Shown piece by piece: positions 7,619 through 17,094 of a stretch of DNA of 64,000 nt. Position 1 is the stretch's first letter, and each line of letters begins with the position of its first letter. The notes beneath the pieces were generated by a model. The model saw only the letters and a list, made by a program, of their open reading frames with translations. It was not told the origin of the DNA and did no database searches. The position numbers were made by a program, and so were the translations under genes. Source of the stretch: Candidatus Protoclostridium gallicola (GTDB lineage Bacteria > Bacillota > Clostridia > Christensenellales > Pumilibacteraceae); contig CAJFLE010000008.1 in the NCBI GenBank assembly GCA_904387375.1, positions 62,001 to 126,000 of the forward strand, in the 5' to 3' direction.

Positions 7619-8530
7619 ATGAAAGCCATCGGAAAAATAGGAATAATCGGTCGGGGTGCGCTCGGAATAATGTATGCCGACGCGCTGAGTCGTTTCGACG
7701 TGCGTTTCATAGCAGACGAAGCGCGGAGGAAAAAATACGATACGGAAACGGTGACGCTGAACGGCAGGCCTTTCGGCTGTACTTTCGCGTCCGCGCCGTC
7801 GGAGTTCGCGCCCGACCTGATAGTCTTCGCCGTCAAGGCGGGCGGGCTGGACTCCGCCCTGCGCACGGCGGCGCCGTTTGCGGGCAGGGACACGGTGCTG
7901 CTCAGCGTCATGAACGGAATCACGAGCGAGGAAATTATCGGCGCGGCGCTGGGCCGCGGCAATCTCGTGCACTGCGTCGTGCAGGGCATGGACACGGTAA
8001 AAATAGGCACGGACGTACGCTGGTCGAGGTTCGGCAGATTTCATGTCGGCATAACCGACCCGGCGCGCACGGAAGCGCTCTCGCGGCTGACGGCGGCGTT
8101 CGACGAAGCGGGCGTGCCGTACACCGTCGAAAGCGACATCATGCTGCGGCTGTGGTCGAAATTCATGCTCAACGTCGGAGTAAATCAGGTCTGCCACGCT
8201 TATAAGTGCGGTTACGGCGCGGTCATGCGCGACGGAGAGGAGAGGCGCGTAATGATCGCGGCGATGCGTGAAGTGCTCGCGCTCGCAAACGCCGAGGGCG
8301 TCGGGCTGACCGAACGGGACATAGATTTCTATCTCGGGCTGCTCGCGGGGCTGGATCCCGGAAACATGCCGAGCATGCGGCAGGACGGGCTGGAAAAGCG
8401 GCGCAGCGAAGTCGACATCTTCGCCGGCGAAGTGATACGCCGCGCGGAAAAGCTGCGCATCCCCGTTCCCGTGAACGAAGAACTGCGCAGACGCATCGAG
8501 GCCATAGACGAAGAAAACGCTTCCGCATGA
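7619..8530 (+). CDS. panE: 2-dehydropantoate 2-reductase
   Basis: 303 residues from the ATG at 7619. The N-terminal Rossmann motif is IGKIGIIGRGALG, followed by the ApbA/PanE pattern (DLIVFAVKAGGLDSAL, LLSVMNGITSEEIIG) and the C-terminal catalytic region with LWSKFMLNVGVNQ and MPSMRQDGLEKRRSEVDIFAG. PanE reduces 2-dehydropantoate with NADPH in pantothenate and CoA synthesis. No Shine-Dalgarno sequence precedes the ATG, and the -10 ends 7 nt before it, so translation is probably leaderless. An ATG at 7610 lies inside the -10 and cannot be used from this promoter. Confidence 0.9.
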   Translation: MKAIGKIGIIGRGALGIMYADALSRFDVRFIADEARRKKYDTETVTLNGRPFGCTFASAPSEFAPDLIVFAVKAGGLDSALRTAAPFAGRDTVLLSVMNGITSEEIIGAALGRGNLVHCVVQGMDTVKIGTDVRWSRFGRFHVGITDPARTEALSRLTAAFDEAGVPYTVESDIMLRLWSKFMLNVGVNQVCHAYKCGYGAVMRDGEERRVMIAAMREVLALANAEGVGLTERDIDFYLGLLAGLDPGNMPSMRQDGLEKRRSEVDIFAGEVIRRAEKLRIPVPVNEELRRRIEAIDEENASA

Positions 8531-8542
8531 CGCGGAAGCGTT
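8516..8542. terminator. Terminator overlapping the panE stop codon
   Basis: AACGCTTCCGC (8516-8526) and GCGGAAGCGTT (8532-8542) flank a 5-nt loop containing the TGA stop of panE. TTTTTCTGTT follows on the plus strand and an A-run precedes it, so it can serve both convergent genes. Confidence 0.85.
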
Positions 8543-8554
8543 TTTCTGTTGCCG

Positions 8555-9979
8555 TTATTCGTTATCGGGCTTGTCGTCCTTTGCTTCTTTTGCTTCGGGC
8601 GGCTCTTTCCCGCCGGCGACGGCGTTTGCCGCGCGGCGTTTCTTTTCGCGCAGATATGCGGGCAGATCCATGATGCTGACCACGATGCACGCTATAACGA
8701 AGCCGATTATAAGGCTGACCACACCGGCGATGATTATATTGATTCCGCCGGAGGCCACGACGTTATTCGTGTTGAATATCACAGTGGATTCGGATTCGTA
8801 AAGCGAAATGTTCACGCTCTTGAACGTTTCGGTCACCACCGTGAGGCTGGCATAATAACCGGCGAGAGACGTATCAAAATTCGCCTTTTTGTTTACGAAG
8901 TCGTCGGATTCGTTTTCTCCGGTATTATACTCGACGTTGACAACCTCCTCGCCGCTGTCGCCCTCGGTAATCGTTACGGTAACGCCGATGTTGCCGAGAT
9001 TTTCTATAAGCTGCTGTCGCTCGCTGTTTATCTCCACATTGCGCACGGTCAGATTGACGATCTGTTCGTTGAACGTTTCGTACTGAGTAGTGCCCGAATT
9101 GCCGTAAATCTTGACGAGTTCCGCGAGTTCTTTTCTCAGCGCTTCGATCGTGGCGATATTGTCGCGTTTCTCACGCGTAAGAGTATATATCTGCACGACC
9201 GCCGTATTCTGATATTCGGCGTTGTCGAACACATAGCCGTTGACATCGAGATCGTTACGCAGCGCCGTTTCCATATCAGACGTAAACACCTGATTGGCCT
9301 GCGTACGGAAATAGCTGAGCGAATTGCTGCTGCCGTTTACCGTCACGACGTAATCGTTTCCGAAAGTTTCGATAAGACTGTCATACTGCCCGAGCAGATA
9401 GTTTCTCTGCGAGGCGAGGTAGTCTATGCGGGTTTCATAGTCGTTTGCGGTTTCGTATGCCGCAAGATTGACGGAGTAATCCGTACTGCCGACCACGGAA
9501 TTGATATAGTTTATAGGACCGTTCGCGAGCGTGCGCAGGAACTGCGTGGCCTGCTGCGACGAATCGAAATACGAACCGCCCACGTTCATGGTATACTCGC
9601 CCGTTTCCACGGTAACGCCGTCCGCGTCCGTTTCGGTAAGCGCGGTGATGGATATACCGTCGTCCTCGTACATACCTTCGATATCCACGCCGGCGAACGC
9701 TTCGTCCGACGCCTTCGCGGTTTCGAGCGAGGACTGCGACACGATATCGCGGTAAACGAAAGACGTACCGTCGGGATAGCGCTGGCTCGAACTGTTGGGA
9801 TAATTATACGAGAACGTCAGCGAATACTGAGTCTGCATCGGGTTGATGATGAGCGCAACCGCGAGCGCGCCGACGATCGTGACGGCGACGGTTATGACGA
9901 GCACAAGCCAGCCGCGCCTGAATATGACGCGGAACAGTTCGCCCAGCGACAGCCCGTCTTCCACATAGTTTTCTTCCAT
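8555..9979 (-). CDS. Wzz-like polysaccharide chain-length determinant family protein
   Basis: 474 residues with the Wzz/polysaccharide co-polymerase layout: a short cytoplasmic N-terminus (LSLGELFRVIFRRGWLVLVI), a first membrane helix near 24-46, a large extracytoplasmic domain with helical segments, and a second membrane helix near 410-440 followed by a basic and acidic tail (REKKRRAANAVAGGK). Such proteins set polymer length in capsule or teichoic-acid-like synthesis. No tyrosine kinase, glycosyltransferase or flippase lies nearby, so it stands alone and its role is inferred from layout only. GAGGGG precedes the ATG. Confidence 0.72.
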   Translation of the reverse strand: MEENYVEDGLSLGELFRVIFRRGWLVLVITVAVTIVGALAVALIINPMQTQYSLTFSYNYPNSSSQRYPDGTSFVYRDIVSQSSLETAKASDEAFAGVDIEGMYEDDGISITALTETDADGVTVETGEYTMNVGGSYFDSSQQATQFLRTLANGPINYINSVVGSTDYSVNLAAYETANDYETRIDYLASQRNYLLGQYDSLIETFGNDYVVTVNGSSNSLSYFRTQANQVFTSDMETALRNDLDVNGYVFDNAEYQNTAVVQIYTLTREKRDNIATIEALRKELAELVKIYGNSGTTQYETFNEQIVNLTVRNVEINSERQQLIENLGNIGVTVTITEGDSGEEVVNVEYNTGENESDDFVNKKANFDTSLAGYYASLTVVTETFKSVNISLYESESTVIFNTNNVVASGGINIIIAGVVSLIIGFVIACIVVSIMDLPAYLREKKRRAANAVAGGKEPPEAKEAKDDKPDNE

Positions 9980-10012
9980 AAATACACCCCTCGTGCTTTC
10001 GGATATGGACTT

Positions 10013-10041
10013 ATTATATCCTATTCGTCATAATTAGTCAA
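10013..10041 (-). promoter_or_regulatory. Promoter of the Wzz-like gene
   Basis: Minus strand: -35 TTGACT (10036-10041), 17-bp spacer, -10 TATAAT (10013-10018). Confidence 0.8.
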
Positions 10042-10096
10042 CTTCTGACAAGCACAAAATAATGTTATATTGAATTATATCCCCGTCACCCCGCAA

Positions 10097-10126
10097 ATAA
10101 ACGGCCTTGACCGCAAGACCGTTTAT
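10097..10126 (-). terminator. Terminator after tpiA-dut
   Basis: A 13-bp stem with one G-U pair (10097-10109 with 10114-10126) and a 4-nt loop sits 9 nt past the dut stop codon. Confidence 0.65.
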
Positions 10127-10134
10127 CCGTTTCC

Positions 10135-10614
10135 TCATTTGCCCGAGGGCGCGTCCGTGCTTCCGAATCCTCCCGTGCGGCTGCCCGAAGCGGCGTCGTC
10201 GTCGGTCAGGAAGTATTGCAGGAATATACCCTGCGCGAAAGCCTTTCCCTTCTCCACGACGAGATCCTTATCGCCGCGGTTGGTCATTTTTATCATGATG
10301 TGGCCTTCGTTGTCTGCGCCGAAATAGTCGGCGTCGATTATCCCGACGGTATTGTCGAGCGCGAGCTTGTATCTGAAGCCCAGCCCGGAGCGCGGAAAGA
10401 TCGCGAGCACGCGGCCTTCGTCCATGCGGCAGCGTATGCACGTCGGCACCTTTACCGTTTCGCCCGCCGCGATTTTAAGTTCGAAGGGGGCGAAGAAGTC
10501 GTAGCCGGCGCTGCCGGACGTTGCGCGCGCGGGCAGCTTAACGTCCGCGTAATCCGCCGCCGATCCTCCGTCGAGCGCGAACCTCTCTTCGGATACTTTA
10601 TAGAATTTCGTCAT
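10135..10614 (-). CDS. dut: dUTP diphosphatase
   Basis: 159 residues with trimeric-dUTPase motifs in order: TSGSAGYDFFA (motif 1), PRSGLGFRYKL (motif 2), NTVGIIDADYFG (motif 3, with the catalytic Asp), and the C-terminal GSRTGGFGSTD (motif 5). The enzyme hydrolyses dUTP to dUMP, keeping uracil out of DNA and supplying dTMP synthesis. The ATG at 10614 lies two bases after the tpiA stop codon and has no Shine-Dalgarno of its own, so it is probably translated by re-initiation after tpiA. Confidence 0.95.
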   Translation of the reverse strand: MTKFYKVSEERFALDGGSAADYADVKLPARATSGSAGYDFFAPFELKIAAGETVKVPTCIRCRMDEGRVLAIFPRSGLGFRYKLALDNTVGIIDADYFGADNEGHIMIKMTNRGDKDLVVEKGKAFAQGIFLQYFLTDDDAASGSRTGGFGSTDAPSGK

Positions 10615-10616
10615 GA

Positions 10617-11372
10617 TTATTTGTCGAAATTGACGACCTGGCTGAAATCGGGAGCTTTGAGCGACGCGCCGCCGATAAGGCCGCCGTCGATATTGGGCAT
10701 GGCCATAAGCTCCTTGACGTTCTTCGGGTTCATGGAACCGCCGTACTGAATGCGCACTTTGTTGGCGGTCTTGCGCGAGAACATCTTCGCGATCACGCTG
10801 CGGATGAACTTGATCGTTTCTTCGGCCTGTTCGCTCGTCGCGGTCTTGCCCGTGCCGATAGCCCATACGGGTTCGTATGCGATGACGGTATTGAGCACAT
10901 CCTCTTCGCTTATGCCTTCGAGGCCGAGCGTCACCTGCTTGCGGATAACCGTCTTGGTGCGGTTCTTTTCGCGCTGATCCAGCGTTTCGCCCACGCATAC
11001 GATGGGTTTAAGTCCCTTGGCGAGCGCGGTTTTGAGGCGCGCGTTGACGCTTGCGTCCGTTTCGCCGAAGTACTGGCGGCGTTCGCTGTGGCCGATGATA
11101 ACGTATTCGGTGCCGAGTTCGAGCAGCATGTCCGCGGATATCTCGCCCGTGAACGCGCCTTTCTCGGCCCACGCCACGTTTTCCGCGCCGACCTTGATCT
11201 TCGTGCCCGCGCACAGTTTTACGGCCACGTCTATGTCGGTATAAGGCACGCAGATGACCACGTCGTGCTTTACGCCTTCGACGAGGGGCTTGAGCTCTTC
11301 GATAAGCTCGGTAGCCTGCGCTCTCGTCATATTCATTTTCCAGTTGCCTGCGATTATGGGTTTTCTTGCCAT
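10617..11372 (-). CDS. tpiA: Triosephosphate isomerase
   Basis: 251 residues, the usual length. Catalytic residues are in place: Lys12 in IIAGNWKMN, His95 in IIGHSERRQ and Glu167 in IAYEPVWAIGTGKTA; the phosphate loop IQYGGSM is also present. It interconverts dihydroxyacetone phosphate and glyceraldehyde 3-phosphate. Here it is not in a gapA-pgk operon but is cotranscribed with dut. Confidence 0.98.
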   Translation of the reverse strand: MARKPIIAGNWKMNMTRAQATELIEELKPLVEGVKHDVVICVPYTDIDVAVKLCAGTKIKVGAENVAWAEKGAFTGEISADMLLELGTEYVIIGHSERRQYFGETDASVNARLKTALAKGLKPIVCVGETLDQREKNRTKTVIRKQVTLGLEGISEEDVLNTVIAYEPVWAIGTGKTATSEQAEETIKFIRSVIAKMFSRKTANKVRIQYGGSMNPKNVKELMAMPNIDGGLIGGASLKAPDFSQVVNFDK

Positions 11373-11415
11373 TTCGTTGTATTCTCCTTCTTCCGTTTGG
11401 AAATCATTCCGTTAT

Positions 11416-11444
11416 AGTATATCCGTTTTCGACGCGTTTGGCAA
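11416..11444 (-). promoter_or_regulatory. Promoter of tpiA-dut
   Basis: Minus strand: -35 TTGCCA (11439-11444), 17-bp spacer, -10 TATACT (11416-11421). Confidence 0.75.
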
Positions 11445-11494
11445 GGAAAAAACGGCCCAAATTGCAAAATGCCGTTACGGCCGCCGCAGGGGTA

Positions 11495-11523
11495 TTGACA
11501 ATTGCCGCCGTTTTTGGTATCAT
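11495..11523 (+). promoter_or_regulatory. Promoter of the cardiolipin synthase gene
   Basis: -35 TTGACA (11495-11500), 17-bp spacer, -10 TATCAT (11518-11523), about 15 nt before the predicted short leader with AGAGG. Confidence 0.75.
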
Positions 11524-11545
11524 TACGTCAAGAGGCACTATATAT

Positions 11546-13108
11546 ATGAAATTACTCAGAGCCCTGCTCGGCAAAACCGCACTCACGCTGCTTGCGATTC
11601 TTATTCAGATAGGAATCTATTTCGCCATGGCGCAGTTTCTCGAACTGCTGATCGGGCTGATTCCGGGCACGATAGGCAACACGCGCGTGTCGCAGATAAT
11701 CGTCGGCATAGTGAACGGGCTGGTCGCGCTCATCGTCATCGTGCGGCTGACCATACGCGACATGACGCCGGACGCCAAAGTCGCCTGGGTCACGCTGCTC
11801 GTGTTCGCGCCCATCGCCGGCGCCCTGATGTATCTGCTGTTCGCGCACAACCTGATGAGCCGCAAAAAAGCGCTGCTGTATATGGATATACACGCGCGCG
11901 GCAAAAAATACATGACTTCGGAAGACGACTGCGCCGACGCGCTGGGCGAATACGTCGGGCACAGCCGCTATCTTTACAACGCTGCGCTCGCGGTGCCGCA
12001 CCGCTACTCCGACGTCGAGTTCTTCCCCACCGGCGAAATATTCTACGAATCGCTGCTGGCCGAGCTTGAAAAGGCGGAAAAGTATATTCTGATGGAGTAC
12101 TTCATCATCGAACGCGGAGTGATGTGGGATCACGTCGAGAGCATACTCGAACGCAAGGCGCGCCAGGGCGTGACGGTCAAACTCATGTACGACGACATCG
12201 GCTGCCTTCCCAAAGTGGAATCGGGATTCTGGAAAAAAATGCGCGCCAAGGGCATAGACTGCCTGCGCTTCAACAAATTCACGCCCATTGCCAGCGCCGT
12301 GCACAACAACCGCGACCACCGCAAAATAACCGTCGTGGACGGCAAAGTGGGCTTCATGGGCGGCGCGAACCTTGCGGACGAATACATCAACGTCGCGCAC
12401 CCGTTCGGTCAGTGGAAGGACAGCGCGGTAAAAATAAAAGGCTCCGCGGTGCAGAACCTCATCATGCTCTTCCTGTCCTCTTTCGACGCGCAGGACGACA
12501 CGAGGCTGGAAAACTACGAATTCTATATCCCCGAATATTACGAATGGTTCGACGAGGAAGGTATAGTGCAGCCCTTCGGCGACGGTCCACGGCCGCTCAT
12601 AGACGACTATGTGGCCGAAAACTGCATTCTCAACATGATAAACCAGGCGCACGACTATATGTATATAACGACGCCGTACCTCATACTCGACTATAACCTG
12701 TCCAGCGCGCTGTGCCGCGCGGTCAAACGCGGCGTGGACGTGCGCATAATCACCCCGCGCATTCCCGACAAAAAACTCGTATTCTGGATAACCCGCCGCA
12801 ACTACAAGCCGCTCGTCAAGGCGGGCGTGAAGATTTACGAATATCTGCCCGGATTTATCCACGCGAAGAATTACCTGTGCGACGACGTCGTCGGCATGGT
12901 GGGCACGATCAATCTCGATTACCGCTCGCTCATACACCACTTCGAAAGCGGCGTGTGGATGTACAAGACCAAGTGCCTCGCCGACATAAAGGCGGACTTC
13001 GAAAAGACGTTCGCCGTCAGCGAACTGATGACCAAGGAAACGATAAAGCAGACGATACCCAAGCGCGTCGCCAGCGCCGTCGGTTCCATCTTCTCTCCCC
13101 TGCTGTGA
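11546..13108 (+). CDS. cls: Cardiolipin synthase (phospholipase D superfamily)
   Basis: 520 residues. Three hydrophobic segments in the first 110 residues are followed by two PLD catalytic motifs: HRKITVVDG (near residue 255) and HAKNYLCDD (near residue 440), each with the HxKx4D pattern. Cls condenses two phosphatidylglycerols to cardiolipin and glycerol at the inner membrane face. The ATG at 11546 has AGAGG upstream and follows a consensus promoter, so the longer upstream frame is excluded. Confidence 0.92.
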   Translation: MKLLRALLGKTALTLLAILIQIGIYFAMAQFLELLIGLIPGTIGNTRVSQIIVGIVNGLVALIVIVRLTIRDMTPDAKVAWVTLLVFAPIAGALMYLLFAHNLMSRKKALLYMDIHARGKKYMTSEDDCADALGEYVGHSRYLYNAALAVPHRYSDVEFFPTGEIFYESLLAELEKAEKYILMEYFIIERGVMWDHVESILERKARQGVTVKLMYDDIGCLPKVESGFWKKMRAKGIDCLRFNKFTPIASAVHNNRDHRKITVVDGKVGFMGGANLADEYINVAHPFGQWKDSAVKIKGSAVQNLIMLFLSSFDAQDDTRLENYEFYIPEYYEWFDEEGIVQPFGDGPRPLIDDYVAENCILNMINQAHDYMYITTPYLILDYNLSSALCRAVKRGVDVRIITPRIPDKKLVFWITRRNYKPLVKAGVKIYEYLPGFIHAKNYLCDDVVGMVGTINLDYRSLIHHFESGVWMYKTKCLADIKADFEKTFAVSELMTKETIKQTIPKRVASAVGSIFSPLL

Positions 13109-13125
13109 CAACTATACGATACGTC

Positions 13126-13159
13126 AAAGCCGTACCGCCGGAAAAAGCGGTACGGCTTT
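13126..13159 (+). terminator. Terminator of cls
   Basis: A 13-bp perfect stem (13126-13138 with 13147-13159) and 8-nt loop, followed by TTCTTTATT. Confidence 0.9.
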
Positions 13160-13177
13160 TCTTTATTGTCTCATGCT

Positions 13178-15265
13178 TCATATCAGCAGGCGCGGACGCG
13201 TGCGTTCCAGCGGACGTATGCACGTCTTTTCGGCAAGAAAATAAGTGGCCGCGAGATAACACAGATATATGCCCAGATACACCAGCGGCACGGCTATGCT
13301 TATGCCGATTATGGCGGAATGCACGTAACCGAGATAGAACGAACAGATAATCGACCCTATGATTGCCATCGGTACGGACGACAGCAGCGGAAGCGCGACG
13401 GGAAGCAACGAGAACGACAGCAGCTGCCGCAGCAGCATCAGACGCTGACGTTTCACGCTCACGCCCAGCATGTTGAGTATCATATACCGCTTCTTATCCG
13501 CGTCGGCGTCGGACATGGCCTTTATGGACAGCAGCGCCATGGATATGCACATGAAGATCAGCGCGGCGAGCAGCGCCGACACGATAAGCACGGACGAATT
13601 GACGTTGATATAATCTATCTCGTCGTATACGCTGCTGACGTATACGGAATAGCCGCCGTCCGCATATTCGTCGAACGCGGACGAGTATACGGGATCGGCC
13701 GTGTTCAGAAGCAGCACGCGCTCGTCGAGATACGTTTCGGTCACCGCGTCCGTCACGATGTAATCCGGCACGACTATAACGCCGGAATCGCCGCTGCCGC
13801 GCGCGTATCGCAGCACCGTACCGTCCTGCTCCGCGCCGGCGAATGCCAGTTCGTTGCCGTACAGCACACGCGTTTCGCCCTCGGCGATGTGTCCGTCGTA
13901 GCCGTATTGTTCTTCCCTCGTGCCGTCGGGATTGACGACGGTGCCCTTATACCCGTACAGTATATAAAACGTGCCGTCCGCGACTTCGATTTCTTCTTCT
14001 CCGGCGCCCGCGAGCATCGCGTTCATATCGCTCTCGCGCACGACGGCGAGGTCAAGTTCTCCGCGCAGCGGCTCGTCGGCGAGGCACACGTCGAAGAGCA
14101 GTTCGAATTCCGTATCCGAATATGACCGCGCCGCTTTCAGCGCCCTGTCCGGCAGATCGTAATCGTATTCGGTCTGCCGTTGCACGCTCCAGCCGACTTC
14201 TATGTCGAAAGGGCGCTCGGCGCCGGCAAGCGTGATATACCGCTGCGCGAACGCGTAATCGGAGAGCATAACCGAAAGAATGAGCAGCACGGCGATGGCG
14301 CCCATCATGACGGCGTTGCGGTTCATGGCGCCGGACATCTGCCGGTAATAGAACACGTTGCCGCCTTTAAGCGCCGCCCGGCTCGGCCGCACGCAAGTAA
14401 CGATTCTTTCCCCGCCCGACGGCTGCTTTACGAACGTCGACTCCTTCTTTCCGCGCAGCCGCCACACGAACACGCCGCGCATGCAGACGTAGAACAGGAA
14501 CACGGCGGCGAGCAGCAGCGCCGTGCACGCCGGAAAAGAGATCAGAAACCGCATATACGCCTCGTCGGTTCCCCAACCGTCGGCGGTCATGACTTGGCCG
14601 AGAGCGTCTATGAAATAGACGAAGTCGCCGACTATGAATGCGAGCAGCAACGCCGCGAGCGCCGCTTCGACCGCCGGCCAGTGCGGCGTACGTTTGCCGG
14701 ACGGACGGGCGGTAACGAGGTCGGAGATCTTCAGCGCGCGCAGCTTTACGGCGGAGTACAGCAGCGCGACGGCGAATATGCACGCCCATTCCAGCAGCGT
14801 CTGCAGCGACGGCACGGGCATAAGCGACAGCGGACGTATTCCGCTGCCGATTACGGCGCAGATGAGGCCGTTGAAGGCGTAGAAGACGCCCACGCCGAGA
14901 ATGAGACCGGCGGTCAGAGACACCATTCCCACCGTCAGGTGCTCGACGGCGAAGATCTTTATTACGTCGCCGCGCTTCATTCCGAGCAACAGATAGGTGC
15001 CGAACTCCCTACGGCGCAGGCGCAGCAGGTACGCGGTCGCCGAGCAGATTATAATTCCGACGATGATCACCACCACCGCCAGCACTATGTTTATGATCAG
15101 TCCGAGGTCGGAACGCACCACTGCGTCGGTCGTGCGCAGGTCGTCTGACAGCAGCACGTTGTTGGCGGCGAACATGAACGCGACGGTCAGCGCAACGGTA
15201 ATAAAGTATATTATATACGACGACGCGGTGCGCTTTACGTTGCGCAGCGCCAGCTTAAACAGCAT
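13178..15265 (-). CDS. BceB-like ABC transporter permease (FtsX domains)
   Basis: 695 residues. The N-terminus LFKLALRNVKRTASSYIIYF and the ten-helix pattern interrupted by a large extracytoplasmic domain (about residues 310-520) match peptide-antibiotic transporters of the BceB/VraG type. FtsX signatures occur in the first (YLLLGMKRGDVIKIFAVEH) and last (LNMLGVSVKRQRLMLLRQL) parts. The start overlaps the ATPase gene by 11 nt. With the adjacent kinase and regulator this makes a complete detoxification or sensing module for membrane-active peptides, inferred from gene order. Confidence 0.85.
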   Translation of the reverse strand: MLFKLALRNVKRTASSYIIYFITVALTVAFMFAANNVLLSDDLRTTDAVVRSDLGLIINIVLAVVVIIVGIIICSATAYLLRLRRREFGTYLLLGMKRGDVIKIFAVEHLTVGMVSLTAGLILGVGVFYAFNGLICAVIGSGIRPLSLMPVPSLQTLLEWACIFAVALLYSAVKLRALKISDLVTARPSGKRTPHWPAVEAALAALLLAFIVGDFVYFIDALGQVMTADGWGTDEAYMRFLISFPACTALLLAAVFLFYVCMRGVFVWRLRGKKESTFVKQPSGGERIVTCVRPSRAALKGGNVFYYRQMSGAMNRNAVMMGAIAVLLILSVMLSDYAFAQRYITLAGAERPFDIEVGWSVQRQTEYDYDLPDRALKAARSYSDTEFELLFDVCLADEPLRGELDLAVVRESDMNAMLAGAGEEEIEVADGTFYILYGYKGTVVNPDGTREEQYGYDGHIAEGETRVLYGNELAFAGAEQDGTVLRYARGSGDSGVIVVPDYIVTDAVTETYLDERVLLLNTADPVYSSAFDEYADGGYSVYVSSVYDEIDYINVNSSVLIVSALLAALIFMCISMALLSIKAMSDADADKKRYMILNMLGVSVKRQRLMLLRQLLSFSLLPVALPLLSSVPMAIIGSIICSFYLGYVHSAIIGISIAVPLVYLGIYLCYLAATYFLAEKTCIRPLERTRPRLLI

Positions 15266-16016
15266 CGTCCTGCCCTCCCGCGGAAGCGCTCACGTCCGTA
15301 ATCTCGCGGAAGAATCCAGAATCGGTCTTTTCCCCCTTAATTATCTCGTTGAACAGCCTGCCGTCGCGCAGGAAGAGCACGCGGGAGGCGTACGACGCGA
15401 CGACGGGGTCGTGCGTAACGGTCAGTATGGTCGCGCCGAACGACTTATTCATCATCCGCAGCAGTTCCATAAGATTCCGCGAATTTCGGGAGTCCAGCGC
15501 GCCCGTGGGTTCGTCCGCCATTATGAGCGCGGGAGAAGAAATCAACGCACGCGCGCACGCGGCTCTCTGACGCTCGCCGCCGGAAATTTCGTCGGGAAAT
15601 TTACCGCTCAGCTCCCCGATGCCGAACTTTTTCATTATATCGTCCGCGCGCGCGACGATTTCCTCCGGCTTTACGTTTTTCAGCGTCAGCGGAAGCACGA
15701 CGTTCTCGTAAACGGTCAGCGTGTCTATGAGATTGTAGTCCTGAAACACGAAACCTATCTTCTGTCCGCGGTAATCGGCAAGCTCCTTTTCGCTCATCCG
15801 CGTGATGTCGCGGCCGTCCACGCAGATAGTGCCGCCCGTGACGCTGTCTATAGACGCTATGAGATTAAGCAGCGTGGTCTTGCCCGAACCGGACGCGCCC
15901 ATAATCGTAACGAATTCGCCTTCGGCAACGTCCAGCGATACGCCGTCCAGCGCCTTTGTCGCGTTCCCGCCTCTGCCGTAAATTTTTACGACGTTTTCCA
16001 GTTTCAGTATATTCAC
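15255..16016 (-). CDS. BceA-like ABC transporter ATP-binding protein
   Basis: 253 residues with Walker A GASGSGKTT, Q-loop FVFQDYNLIDTL, signature ISGGERQRAACARAL and Walker B LIMADEPTGALD, then HDPVVASYASR. It belongs to the LolD/BceA type of ATPase that works with FtsX-fold permeases. The start codon is GTG at 16016 with a near-perfect AAGGAGGTGA six bases upstream. It overlaps the permease gene and has its own -10 element, so it can be induced separately from the kinase-regulator pair. Confidence 0.92.
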   Translation of the reverse strand: MNILKLENVVKIYGRGGNATKALDGVSLDVAEGEFVTIMGASGSGKTTLLNLIASIDSVTGGTICVDGRDITRMSEKELADYRGQKIGFVFQDYNLIDTLTVYENVVLPLTLKNVKPEEIVARADDIMKKFGIGELSGKFPDEISGGERQRAACARALISSPALIMADEPTGALDSRNSRNLMELLRMMNKSFGATILTVTHDPVVASYASRVLFLRDGRLFNEIIKGEKTDSGFFREITDVSASAGGQDDAV

Positions 16017-16040
16017 GGGATCTCACCTCCTTACGGTACC

Positions 16041-16046
16041 ATTATA
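16041..16046 (-). promoter_or_regulatory. -10 element of the ABC transporter genes
   Basis: TATAAT on the minus strand about 25 nt before the GTG start. No good -35 is visible 17 bp upstream (GC-rich), which fits a promoter needing an activator, presumably the adjacent response regulator. Confidence 0.45.
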
Positions 16047-16085
16047 CCGCTGCGGCGGGACGCGCGCACTTACGCGGCTTTTATT

Positions 16086-17090
16086 TTATCTTACAGAATC
16101 GTAAGACTGCGGAAATTTTATCGTAACGCGCGTATAACTGCCGAATTCCGAGTCCGCGGAGATCGTCGCTCCGAGGGCGGAGCACATACGTCGGCACATA
16201 TACAGTCCCAATCCGGTAGAGCGGCGGCGGTTCCTGCCGTTGCTGCCGCAGAAACCCTTGTCGAAAATGCGCGGCAGCTCGCTGCGCTTTATGCCGGTAC
16301 CGTCGTCGAGCACCGACAGTTCCGTTCCTGACGGCGACTCCGACGAAGTTATCTTTATGTGCGCGCCGCCTTCGCGGGAGTACTGCACGCTGTTCTGCAA
16401 TATCTGTTTGAGAACGAAGCCCAGCCACTTCCCGTCCGTCGCCGCCGTGCCGGTCACGTCGACGTCTATCGACGCGCCGGCGTCGATGTACTGACGCTTG
16501 TTCTCGACGAGCACGTCGGCGACAACCGCGGCAAGCTCGGTTTCGCGTATGAGCACGTCCTTTTCCGCACAGCCCGAACGGGCCTCGTACAGCGCCTGCT
16601 CCACATATCCGTATATGCGGTCCAGCTGCCGCCCGATCTCGCGGAAGTCCTCTCCTTCCGAGCGGCGGCACACAAGCGACGCTGCCGTAATCGGCACTTT
16701 TATCTCGTGCACCCACTCCTGTATATACTCGCGGTACTCCGCCGCGTCGCGCCCGGCTGCTTCCGCACGCTCTATCGCGGCTCGGCCCTGAATGAGCATG
16801 AACTCGTAATACAGCCTGTCCTCGGCCCTGGACGGCGCGGGCACCACCTCGGAGAGCAGGAATTTGTCCTCCGTCTCGTCCGCGATTCTCTTTGCGGCGG
16901 CGATACGCTTTTTCAGCAGCAGCCAGCCGACGGCGAGATATGCGGCGACCGCGGCCAGCCAGCATGCGGCAATCGGCACGGCGACCGACGCTCCCGCCGA
17001 AACGCCCGTAAAGACTCCCACGGCGATTATGCCCGCGGCGTTGCATACGACGGCGGGCATTTTATCCCAAAGATACGAAGCAAAACCCAT
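16086..17090 (-). CDS. BceS-like sensor histidine kinase
   Basis: 334 residues. Two membrane helices lie within the first 60 residues with almost no extracytoplasmic loop, as in intramembrane-sensing kinases of the BceS type. The phosphorylation site is His128 in EWVHEIKVPI. The N box is LKQILQNSVQYS, the G boxes are LDDGTGI and STGLGLYMC. Such kinases receive their signal through the partner ABC transporter. It begins 4 nt after the regulator gene. Confidence 0.88.
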   Translation of the reverse strand: MGFASYLWDKMPAVVCNAAGIIAVGVFTGVSAGASVAVPIAACWLAAVAAYLAVGWLLLKKRIAAAKRIADETEDKFLLSEVVPAPSRAEDRLYYEFMLIQGRAAIERAEAAGRDAAEYREYIQEWVHEIKVPITAASLVCRRSEGEDFREIGRQLDRIYGYVEQALYEARSGCAEKDVLIRETELAAVVADVLVENKRQYIDAGASIDVDVTGTAATDGKWLGFVLKQILQNSVQYSREGGAHIKITSSESPSGTELSVLDDGTGIKRSELPRIFDKGFCGSNGRNRRRSTGLGLYMCRRMCSALGATISADSEFGSYTRVTIKFPQSYDSVR

Positions 17091-17094
17091 GGCG

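Noticed and set aside
8549..10033. 494-codon open frame on the plus strand
   Set aside because: Shadow of the Wzz-like gene, which has a promoter, ribosome binding site and two membrane helices in the expected places.
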